Below, piece by piece: positions 56,106 to 64,000 of a stretch of 64,000 nucleotides of DNA. The stretch spans positions 1 through 64,000 of the forward strand of contig QHUY01000019.1 of NCBI GenBank assembly GCA_003223415.1. The letters run 5' to 3'. The notes beneath the pieces were generated by a model that was given only the letters and a program-made list of their open reading frames with translations, did no database searches and was not told the origin of the DNA. Position 1 is the first letter of the stretch. Each line of letters begins with the position of its first letter. Both the position numbers and the translations under genes were made by a program. The DNA comes from Gemmatimonadota bacterium (GTDB taxonomy: Bacteria > Gemmatimonadota > Gemmatimonadetes > Gemmatimonadales > GWC2-71-9).

Positions 56106-58583
56106 TCACCCACACTCGCTGAACCCGCACACGTGGCACTTGGCGCAACCCTCGATGAACGCGAGCTGCGAGCCGCAGTCCGGGCAGGCGCCGATGAAGT
56201 CCTGGTCGATGTCGCGGGCGCGCAGCACGGCGGCGCCGTCCTGGCTGGCGATCAGCTCGCGCGCCGGTACGCCGGCGGCGGCGCCGCCGGTACCCGCGAG
56301 CAGGTCCTGCTGCACCCCCTGCTTCTCCTGCATCCACTTCTCGATCGCGATCCCGATCGCGTCCGGGACGGACATGACCTTGGTCGGTCCGAGCCCGACC
56401 ACACGGTCCGAGGAGATCCCGCGCAGTTGGCGATGGATCTCCTTCATCGGGATGCCCGAGCGCAGCGCCAGCGAGATCAGGCGGCCCACCGCTTCCACGT
56501 CGGCCATGATCGGCGCGCCGGCCTTCCCGAGGGTGATGAACACCTCGAAGGGCTGGCCCTTCTCGTCCTCGGTGATGGTGACGTACATCGTGCCGAGCGG
56601 CGTCTCGATGCGCCGGGTCATGCCGCGCAGCAGATCGGGCCGCGAGCGCTTGGCGCGCCGCTGCAGGTTCTCAGCCTCGACCTCGTGAAGCTGGGCGCGG
56701 GTGCGCTCGAGCTCGGCCTCAAGCTCGGCGAGCCGCCCGAGCGCCTCGGCGAGCTTGCCCGGGCCAGCCTCGGCCGCCTGCTCCTGGACTTTCTTGGCCG
56801 TCGAGCCCGTCGAGAGCACCTGCCCCTCGCGCGCGCCGTCGCGGTACACAGTCACGCCTTTGCAGCCGAGCTGGAAGGCGAGGCGGTAGATCTGCTCGAC
56901 GTCCTCCTCGGTGGCCTCGTGCGGGAAGTTGCAGGTCTTGGAGATCGCCGAGTCGGTGAACTCCTGGAACGCGCCCTGCATCCGGATGTGCCACTCCGGC
57001 GTCACGTCGTGCGCGGTCACGAACACGCGCTGCCACTTGGCCGGCACGGCGTCGAAGCGAATGTGCCCCACCGCGACGATTTGCTGCATGAGGGCGTCGC
57101 TGTACCAGCCTTCCTGCTTCGCGATGGCGACGAAGTTCTCGTTGACGTCCGGCATGAGGACGCCGGCCTGGTTGCGCATGAACGCCACGGCGAACAGCGG
57201 CTCGATCCCGGAGGAGCAGCCGGCGATGATGGAGATGGTGCCGGTCGGCGCCACGGTGGTCAGGTTGCAGTTGCGCAGCCGCTGCATCGGCCGCAGGCGC
57301 TCGCCCGCCGGACCGCGCGCGCAGGTGGCGTCCGGGCCCCAGATGGAGCGCGCCCACTCGGGGAAGACCCCACGCTGCTCGGCGAGCTTCTCGGAAGCCT
57401 TCTTGGCCTCCTCGTCCACGAACTGCATCAGCCGGCGACCCAGCGCGACGCCCTCGTCGCAGTTGTAGGGGATGCCGAGCCGCACCAGCAGATCCGCCCA
57501 GCCCATGATGCCCAGGCCGATACGCCGAATGCGCTTGGCGAGATCGTCGATCTCGGCGAGCGGGTACCTGTTGGCGTCGATGACGTTGTCCAGGAAGTGC
57601 GTGCAGAGGTGCACCGCCGTAGCCAGCCGGTCCCATTCCACCTCGCCGTCCTTGACGAACAGGCCGACATTGATCGAGCCGAGGTTGCAGACGTCGTACG
57701 GCAGCAGCGGCTGCTCCCCGCACGGGTTGGTCGCTTCGTAGCTGCCCAGGTGCGGGACCGGGTTGTACCGGTTGGCGCGGTCTACGAAGAAGACGCCCGG
57801 CTCGCCCGTTTTCCACGCGCCGTGCACGATCTTGCGGAACACCTCGCGGGCATCGAGCTGCCCCACGACCCCCCCCCCCCCCCGGGTGCGGGGGTGGATG
57901 AGGTCGTAGCTGGTGCCCTGCTCCACCGCCTGCATGAAAGCGTCGGTAACGGCCACGGAGATGTTGAAGTTCGTCACCTGCGTCAGGTCGTCCTTGCAGG
58001 TGATGAACTCCAGGATGTCCGGGTGATCGACACGCAGGATGCCCATGTTGGCGCCGCGGCGTGTGCCGCCCTGCTTGACGACATCGGTCGAGGCATCGTA
58101 GAGCTTCATGAACGAGACGGGACCCGAGGCGACGCCCATGGTGGAGCGCACCACGTCGTTCTTGGGCCGCAGCCGCGAGAAGGCGAAGCCCGTGCCGCCG
58201 CCCGACTGGTGCACTAAGGCCATGGCGCGCAGCGTGTCGTAGATGCCGCTCTTGCCGTTGGACAGCGCGTCCTCGACGGGGAGCACGAAGCAGGCCGACA
58301 GCTGGCCCAGTGGCCGGCCGGCGTTCATGAGGGTGGGCGAATTCGGCATCCACACCCGCGAGGCCATCAGGTCGAAAAAGGTCTCCCCCAGACCCTTGAC
58401 GGCCTTGTCCGACGCCCCATAGGCCGCGTCCGGGGCCGCGACTGTGCGCGCCACCCGCCAGAACAAGTCCTCGGGCCGCTCGGCCGGACGGCCGGTCTCG
58501 TCCTTGACGAGATAGCGCCGCTCGAGCACGGTGATGGCATTGGGGCTCAGATCGAGCGTCCCGTGGCGGGTGGAAGCAGTCAT
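56106..58583 (-). CDS. nrdJ: Vitamin B12-dependent (class II) ribonucleotide reductase
   Basis: NSPTLMNAGRPLGQLSACFVLPVEDAL; NPCGEQPLLPYDVCNLGSINV; C-terminal CPDCGSQLAFIEGCAKCHVCGFSECG. Start reset to ATG 58583. Confidence 0.94.
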   Translation of the reverse strand: MTASTRHGTLDLSPNAITVLERRYLVKDETGRPAERPEDLFWRVARTVAAPDAAYGASDKAVKGLGETFFDLMASRVWMPNSPTLMNAGRPLGQLSACFVLPVEDALSNGKSGIYDTLRAMALVHQSGGGTGFAFSRLRPKNDVVRSTMGVASGPVSFMKLYDASTDVVKQGGTRRGANMGILRVDHPDILEFITCKDDLTQVTNFNISVAVTDAFMQAVEQGTSYDLIHPRTRGGGGVVGQLDAREVFRKIVHGAWKTGEPGVFFVDRANRYNPVPHLGSYEATNPCGEQPLLPYDVCNLGSINVGLFVKDGEVEWDRLATAVHLCTHFLDNVIDANRYPLAEIDDLAKRIRRIGLGIMGWADLLVRLGIPYNCDEGVALGRRLMQFVDEEAKKASEKLAEQRGVFPEWARSIWGPDATCARGPAGERLRPMQRLRNCNLTTVAPTGTISIIAGCSSGIEPLFAVAFMRNQAGVLMPDVNENFVAIAKQEGWYSDALMQQIVAVGHIRFDAVPAKWQRVFVTAHDVTPEWHIRMQGAFQEFTDSAISKTCNFPHEATEEDVEQIYRLAFQLGCKGVTVYRDGAREGQVLSTGSTAKKVQEQAAEAGPGKLAEALGRLAELEAELERTRAQLHEVEAENLQRRAKRSRPDLLRGMTRRIETPLGTMYVTITEDEKGQPFEVFITLGKAGAPIMADVEAVGRLISLALRSGIPMKEIHRQLRGISSDRVVGLGPTKVMSVPDAIGIAIEKWMQEKQGVQQDLLAGTGGAAAGVPARELIASQDGAAVLRARDIDQDFIGACPDCGSQLAFIEGCAKCHVCGFSECG

Positions 58584-58890
58584 GCTGGCTCGTCCCTCGC
58601 GGAGAGCTGGTGACAACCGTCGGTGCTTGGGTTGAAGGCCTACACTGCCCGCAGACCTGCCAAACGCCAGGCAAAAAACGCGGAGGGGCAAGGTAGGTAA
58701 CTCAACAACCCCAGGCAAGACTCGGGCGGAAGGCCGTGGTGGTGCGCGCTCTCGCCAATCAACATCACAAACGTTGCCTCGCCTGCTCGTCGCCGCCGGC
58801 GGGGTCGACGGCCTGGCCCGCCCGGGGTAAAACACCCTATCTAGGAATATAACACCGGGCCCACCGTTCCTCGGTTCCGGGCAATTCACA

Positions 58891-59358
58891 TCACAAAGTT
58901 GGCCGGGCGAGCGGGAAGGCGCCGCCACGGTGCCGCGCCGCCTCCGTCACGTAGTGCTCCCAGGTGCCGCGGATCCGCGCCCGCAGTCCCTCGTCCACCG
59001 CACGCGTCACCCGCGCCGGCACGCCCATCACCAGTGAGCCCGGCGGCACCACCATCCCCTCCCGCACTACGGCCCCGGCAGCCACCACGCTGCCTGCCCC
59101 GATCACCACGTCGTTGAGCAGGATGCTGCCCATGCCGATGAGGCAGTCGTCGGCGACGGTGCAGCCGTGCAGGATGGCGCGGTGCCCGACCCCGACGCGG
59201 GCACCGATGCGGGCCGGCTTGCCCGCGTCCACATGCACGATGGTGCCGTCCTGCAGGTTGGAGGCCTCGCCCACCACGATCGCCGCCATGTCTCCCCGGA
59301 GGACCGCCCCGTACCACACGCTGGCGCGCGGGCCGAGGGTCACGTCCCCCAGCACCAC
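58891..59358 (-). CDS. Gamma-carbonic anhydrase family hexapeptide protein
   Basis: VLGDVTLGPRASVWYGAVLRGDMAAIVVGEASNLQDGTIVHVD; GVGHRAILHGCTV; GMGSILLNDVVIGAGSVVAAGAVV. N-terminus may be longer. Confidence 0.9.
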   Translation of the reverse strand: MVLGDVTLGPRASVWYGAVLRGDMAAIVVGEASNLQDGTIVHVDAGKPARIGARVGVGHRAILHGCTVADDCLIGMGSILLNDVVIGAGSVVAAGAVVREGMVVPPGSLVMGVPARVTRAVDEGLRARIRGTWEHYVTEAARHRGGAFPLARPTL

Positions 59359-59398
59359 GGCGCCGGGGGCGATGAACGCCGTGGGATCGATGTTCGTG

Positions 59399-61270
59399 TT
59401 ACTGCCTCACGGGCTGGAACGGCCACTGCACCCACGCGTCCACCGCTTCGCCGTTCTTCTGGGCGGGGTTCCAGCGCAGGATCTTGGCCATGTCGACGGC
59501 CTGGTCGTTGAAGGTCTGAACGTTGGACTGGGAGAAGACCCGCGTCTCGAGCGTGCTCCCCGTAGACGACACTTTGATGAGCAGGATCGCCTGCCGCGGG
59601 AAGATCGGCGCGTCGGCGGGCACGGGGATGAAGGTTGCGGACAGGGGGGTGGGCGGAGTATCGAAGCAGATGTGGTTCTGGTTGTAGGCGGGCCCGGGCT
59701 GGTCGCAGGGACCACCGCCCGAATCCTGCGACGCCTCCATCTCCACCTGGACGGTGCTCGGGTTGCCCGGGGTGATGATGACCTCCTGCTCGAATTGATC
59801 GTAGCCCGGCGCCTTCACGACCAGCCGGTAGTTTCCCGGCGGGACGTCCACCTGGCGGCCGGTCACGGGGCGGCCGTCGAGCGTGACCCGCGCCCCGGGA
59901 GGGAGGCCCTTCAGGACGAGCTTCCCCGACGCGCCGGAGGGAAGTGAGGGAGGCGCGACATGGGAGGTGTCGCGCGGCTGATGGGACGTCGCCGAAGTGG
60001 TGTCGGTGGCGGCGGGCGCGGTGCTGTCGCTGCCGGCGGCGGCCACGTGGGTCGTCGTGTCGGAGCGTGCGCCCGGAACGAGCCCGGCAGCCGCCAGGAG
60101 GCCCTTCTTGTAGGCGTAGAATCCGCCGCCGCCGAAGACCACGCCGACGATCGCGAGCCACAGCAGGATGGCCGCCGCGGCCGAGCGCTTGTGATGGACC
60201 GGCGGGGCGCCAGGAGGCGGAGCGCCGGTAGCGCGCGGCAGCGGGGTCGTCGGCGCGGTGGCGATCCGCGGCGTCGCGGCGAGCGACGGGATCGCCCGCG
60301 TGGCGGCGGTCGAGATCCCCGAGGCCACATAGCCGCCCGCTTCCAGGACTCCGACGAGATCGTCGGCGGTCTGGAAGCGCTCGTCGGGCGCCTTGGCCAT
60401 CATCTTCTTGACGATCTCGAAGAGTTCTCGCTTCTCCATCGAGTCGAGCCTGGGAGTGGGCAGCTCCTCCATGATGTGCTTGTAGCCGATGGAGAAGGAG
60501 TCTTCGCCGTCGAAGGGCACCTGGCCCGTCAGGCACTGGTAGGCGACCACGCCGAGCGAGTAGATGTCGCTGCGCCCGTCGAGGTTCTGGGCGCGCGCCT
60601 GCTCGGGGCTCATGTAGTGCGGCGTGCCGATCGCCATGCCGGTGCCGGTGAGCTTGCCGCCGGTGGCCGCCTTGGCGATGCCGAAGTCGGTCACCACCGC
60701 CTGCCCATGCTCGTCGAACATGATGTTGTCGGGCTTGACGTCGCGGTGGACGATGCCGCTGCGATGCGCGTAGGCGAGCGCGCGGCCGACGTCGACGAGG
60801 ATCTTGCGAATCTCCGCCGGGGGGAGCGCCCCACGCCCGGCGAGCACGCTGGAGAGCGGCTTACCGCGCAGGAACTTCATGACGAAGTAGATGACCCGCC
60901 CGTTCTTGCCGACGCGGTAGATGGGGATGATGCTCGGATGCTCGAGCTTGGCGGAGGTGCGGGCTTCCCGTTGGAAGCGCTCGACGAACTCCTTGTCGAA
61001 CGCGAGCGAGAAGGGGAGGACCTTGATGGCGACGTCGCGTTCGAGCTGCCGCTCGCGCGCCTTGAAGACGATCGCCATGCCCCCGCGGCCGAGCTCATCG
61101 AGGATGTCGTACTCCTCTTTGAGCTGCTCCCGGACCATGTCGATTTCCGTCAGTTCCTGCTGGCCGGTCTTGACGGCGCCGACGGGAGTCGTTGCGGTCA
61201 GATCCAGCCCGCAGGACCGGCAGAACTTACTGCTGTCGTCGTTCGGCGTGCCGCAACGCGAGCAATACAT
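59399..61270 (-). CDS. Ser/Thr protein kinase: N-terminal zinc ribbon, kinase, TM, PEGA-like and TonB-C-like domains
   Basis: MYCSRCGTPNDDSSKFCRSCG; GRGGMAIVFKARE; IVHRDVKPDNIMFDEHGQAVVTDFGIAK; LKGLPPGARVTLDGRPV; VFSQSNVQTFNDQAVDMAKILRWNPAQKNGEAVDAWVQWPFQPV. Confidence 0.92.
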   Translation of the reverse strand: MYCSRCGTPNDDSSKFCRSCGLDLTATTPVGAVKTGQQELTEIDMVREQLKEEYDILDELGRGGMAIVFKARERQLERDVAIKVLPFSLAFDKEFVERFQREARTSAKLEHPSIIPIYRVGKNGRVIYFVMKFLRGKPLSSVLAGRGALPPAEIRKILVDVGRALAYAHRSGIVHRDVKPDNIMFDEHGQAVVTDFGIAKAATGGKLTGTGMAIGTPHYMSPEQARAQNLDGRSDIYSLGVVAYQCLTGQVPFDGEDSFSIGYKHIMEELPTPRLDSMEKRELFEIVKKMMAKAPDERFQTADDLVGVLEAGGYVASGISTAATRAIPSLAATPRIATAPTTPLPRATGAPPPGAPPVHHKRSAAAAILLWLAIVGVVFGGGGFYAYKKGLLAAAGLVPGARSDTTTHVAAAGSDSTAPAATDTTSATSHQPRDTSHVAPPSLPSGASGKLVLKGLPPGARVTLDGRPVTGRQVDVPPGNYRLVVKAPGYDQFEQEVIITPGNPSTVQVEMEASQDSGGGPCDQPGPAYNQNHICFDTPPTPLSATFIPVPADAPIFPRQAILLIKVSSTGSTLETRVFSQSNVQTFNDQAVDMAKILRWNPAQKNGEAVDAWVQWPFQPVRQ

Positions 61271-61322
61271 CCGGTCTCCGAGGGAACGCGGAAACTTAGG
61301 GATCAGTCCGCGCGGGTGCAAC

Positions 61323-63605
61323 TTACGGGGATGACACCACCTGAAACCGGCGCGCGCGCGCGAGCGTGCGGCCATTGGTGGGATCGGTGACGACGATCGA
61401 CAGTAGGTAGTCGCCCTTGGCGACGTCGCGCAGCTCGACGCTCCGGTGCACACGGGTCACCGGGCCGTCGGCCGGGACGTCGAACTCGAGGAGCAGCGGC
61501 GGACGGCGGCCGCCGAACAGCCGCCGGATGGCGCCGAAGAACGAGCGGCCGCCGAGCGGGTCGAGTCGCACGACGGTGTGGTAGGTCGTCCCGCGCGCGA
61601 GCCCGTACACCTCGTAGTAGAGCTCGACCGTGCTGCCCTGCGGGAAGCGGCCCAGGGGATTGAGGACCACGGTGTCGGCCCCCGCGGGCCAGATGAGCCC
61701 ACCGCCCGTACGGCCGATCACCAGGTCGCTCGCCGCGAAGCGCCGGCCGCTCAAGGCGCCGACCTCGAGCGTATCACGCTCCACCACCTCGCCGGCGAAG
61801 TTGTCGCCCGTGGCGACGAGGAGGCGGTAGCGGTAGCGGCCAGGAGGCACCGGCACCTCGAGCAGTCCGGTCAAGTACGCCGCGCCGCGCAGCGGCGCCC
61901 GTGCGGCGAACACCCGCACCGTGTCGAGCTGCGTCACCAGGCTGTCCGCGACGTCGGTCACGAAGAGCCGAAACCGCAGCGGGTAGAGTACGCCGGCCGG
62001 CCCGGGCTCCGGGGTGATCCGCTCCGCCGGAACGGCGAAGACCACGTGCAGCACTTGCCCACCGGTGGAATCCGCGCGCGCACCGACGACGAAGTCGGAG
62101 GTCACGAGGTCGAGCGGCACGTCGAAGCGCTGGCGGTAGCTATCGGTGGTCGTCCCCACCTTGATCGCATGGTCGCCGAGGGCGCGCTCGTCGGTGAGCC
62201 GCACGCCGCTCGGCGGCCGCTGGTAGATGGGATCGAGGTTGGCGCGCGAGTCCCACAGCTCGAGCGCCAGGGCGTCGAGCCCGCCCCGTTGCGCTGGCCC
62301 AAACCGCGCTTGGAACCCGAGCGCGTCGAGCGCGCTCTCGACCAGCTTGAAGTCCTGCACGTCCCCGCGCGACACGAAGTGGAAGATCAGGTTGCCGTCG
62401 GTGCGGCGGTACAGCCAGCTCTCGTTCGGCTCGAGGCCGCTTCCCAGCACCGTGCCCGCGCTGGAGTACTGGGCGCGGCGGTCCGGATCGCCATGACGGA
62501 TGTAGATGACCCCGCGATCATCGAACTCCGTCTGGGCCGTACGGTAGCGCTCCGTGATGTCGTAGTGTCGATGGCGGCTCACCAGCCGGAAGTTGCGCCG
62601 TGCGTAGAACCAGCGCCGGTAGTGCTCGGCGAGCCGCTCCCCGGGCTCGCGCGCTTCGGTGACGTCACGTCGGATCCAGAAACGCTCGAGCCACGCCGCG
62701 CGGGCCGCCGGTGCCGCGAGCGAGTCGAACGAGGCGAGCTCCGCCGCGGTCGCCAGGTAGCTCAGCTCCGTGCGGTACAGGCCCAACGCCGCGGCCAACG
62801 TCGCCGCCCGCGCGCCGGCGTAATAGGCAGCCGCCCCCTCCCGGGGCCGCCGCGCGAAGTACGCCGTGCGCGCGAGCTCGAGCAGGCCCACGCCCGAGTC
62901 CCCGCCCACGGCGAGATAGGCTTGGAATGCCGCGACGGCCGAATCCGCTTCCCCGACCTCGCGCTCCACCCGGCCGCGGGCGAGCTGCACGTCGGGGATT
63001 CGCCCCGCCGGCGAGGCCGCGGCCAGGCGCACGGCCTCGAGCGCCACCTGCAGGCGCGGCTGGATCCGCTGTTGCAGCGCCGCGTTGGCGAGGTCGATGC
63101 CGGCCTGCGCGAAGCTGGGGTCGGCCTGGGTCGCGCGCGCGAACGCGCGGGCCGCCTTGGAGAGGTAGTCCTTGCCCAGCTGCTGCCGGAGGTTCTCGAT
63201 CGCGATGATCGCGTGCTCGCCCTGCGCGAGCTCGGCGAGGCCGAGGCCGTACCACGCGTACGGCCAATCCGGCTTCAGCTCCCCCGCCCACTCGAACTCG
63301 CCCGCGGCGTCGTCGTAGTGCGCCTTCGAGCCGGCGAGCTCCCCCGACCGATAGGCGATGAACCCCAGGCGCAAGTGGATGAGCGGGTCGTCCCGGTGAC
63401 GCTTGGCGACCTCGACGGTCGCGGCCTCGAGCCGGCGCAGTGCGGTGGAGTCCGTGACGCCGGCGAGCGAATCGCGCAGCCGCTCCAGGGCCGCGCGGTC
63501 GGCGGCGTCCTGCGCGGACAGCGCGAGCGGCACGGCCCAGGTAGCGTGCAGCAGCGCGAACGCAAAGAGGAGACGGCCCAGGCAGGTGGGAAGGATCATA
63601 GCCAA
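61323..63605 (-). CDS. GWxTD-domain protein with TPR-like N-terminal region
   Basis: AWLERFWIRRDVTEAREPGERLAEHYRR; YRTAQTEFDDRGVIYIRHGDPDRRAQY. Confidence 0.8.
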   Translation of the reverse strand: MAMILPTCLGRLLFAFALLHATWAVPLALSAQDAADRAALERLRDSLAGVTDSTALRRLEAATVEVAKRHRDDPLIHLRLGFIAYRSGELAGSKAHYDDAAGEFEWAGELKPDWPYAWYGLGLAELAQGEHAIIAIENLRQQLGKDYLSKAARAFARATQADPSFAQAGIDLANAALQQRIQPRLQVALEAVRLAAASPAGRIPDVQLARGRVEREVGEADSAVAAFQAYLAVGGDSGVGLLELARTAYFARRPREGAAAYYAGARAATLAAALGLYRTELSYLATAAELASFDSLAAPAARAAWLERFWIRRDVTEAREPGERLAEHYRRWFYARRNFRLVSRHRHYDITERYRTAQTEFDDRGVIYIRHGDPDRRAQYSSAGTVLGSGLEPNESWLYRRTDGNLIFHFVSRGDVQDFKLVESALDALGFQARFGPAQRGGLDALALELWDSRANLDPIYQRPPSGVRLTDERALGDHAIKVGTTTDSYRQRFDVPLDLVTSDFVVGARADSTGGQVLHVVFAVPAERITPEPGPAGVLYPLRFRLFVTDVADSLVTQLDTVRVFAARAPLRGAAYLTGLLEVPVPPGRYRYRLLVATGDNFAGEVVERDTLEVGALSGRRFAASDLVIGRTGGGLIWPAGADTVVLNPLGRFPQGSTVELYYEVYGLARGTTYHTVVRLDPLGGRSFFGAIRRLFGGRRPPLLLEFDVPADGPVTRVHRSVELRDVAKGDYLLSIVVTDPTNGRTLARARRFQVVSSP

Positions 63606-63660
63606 TGCAATTATACGCGGTCTTGCAGGCAGGGTTCAGCGCTCTGCCATCCCGGTGGCG

Positions 63661-64000
63661 CTAAAAGTCCGATCCCACCGCGACGTACGCCCGCGGCCGC
63701 GGCCGTCCGCCCGCCGGCAGGTCGGCGAGCGGCTGGGCCAGGCCGAGGCGCAGGCCAAGCGGCAGGTCGTAGCTCACCGTGAGGTCGGCCACGAGCTCGA
63801 CACCGGCCGAGCGCAGGCGGTGCAGCCGGGCCGCCGCGCCGGGCTCCCAGGCATCGCCCACGTCCCCGAAGACGCTGAGCCACAGCCGGTCGACGCCGAA
63901 CGGCAGATGACCCACCGCCTGCCCGACCAGCGCGAGCGGGAGGCGGTATTCCACGCTCGCGGTAGCAGCCCGCTGGCCGAACAGTACCCCGACCGGGTAG
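63661..64000 (-). CDS. Outer-membrane surface-antigen-like beta-barrel, C-terminal part; runs off right edge
   Basis: VEYRLPLALVGQ..VDRLWLSVFGDVGDAW..YVAVGSDF; terminal aromatic residue; open to window end. Confidence 0.65.
   Translation of the reverse strand, partial: YPVGVLFGQRAATASVEYRLPLALVGQAVGHLPFGVDRLWLSVFGDVGDAWEPGAAARLHRLRSAGVELVADLTVSYDLPLGLRLGLAQPLADLPAGGRPRPRAYVAVGSDF

Noticed and set aside
58561-58740. Possible cobalamin riboswitch upstream of B12-dependent nrdJ (GCCCGCAGACCTGCC resembles a B12 box)
   Set aside because: The best box-like match is on the plus strand, antisense to nrdJ, and the remaining conserved core was not found on either strand.
58828-58855. NrdR box in AACACCCTATCTAGGAATATAACACC
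   Set aside because: Only loosely palindromic and a weak match to the NrdR consensus; kept only as part of the direct-repeat note.

Overview
A 64 kb, GC-rich, gene-dense bacterial chromosome segment. Gene content (GWxTD protein, mglA/mglB, ffs-dnaX-ybaB-recR, Big-domain lipoproteins) looks Gemmatimonadota-like, but that assignment is inference. Recognisable blocks: the ispG 5' end at the left edge; a TolC/MacA/ABC-permease export cluster whose only ATPase gene is severely shortened; bshB1/cysteine desulfurase/mnmA; grpE-dnaJ; cinA-pgsA-mglA-roadblock; recR-ybaB-dnaX-SRP RNA; a JAMM-domain membrane protein; pyk; marR; class II (B12) ribonucleotide reductase; a Ser/Thr kinase; and a GWxTD protein. 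The signal that best escapes ordinary annotation is a set of about nine loci built from imperfect 7-nt tandem repeats, several arranged as inverted arms. Each locus has its own heptamer, but its two arms match each other. One lies in-frame inside dnaX and another between the SRP RNA gene and dnaX. They resemble the heptanucleotide STRR repeats known from filamentous cyanobacteria. A second theme is genes with internal deletions or frameshifts (ABC ATPase, threonine aldolase, MBL hydrolase) and long G/C homopolymers in genes (G27 in dnaJ, G14 in nrdJ, G11 in mnmA). These could be biology or assembly error and need read-level checks. No CRISPR array, prophage or transposase was found. All calls come from reading the sequence; no searches were run.
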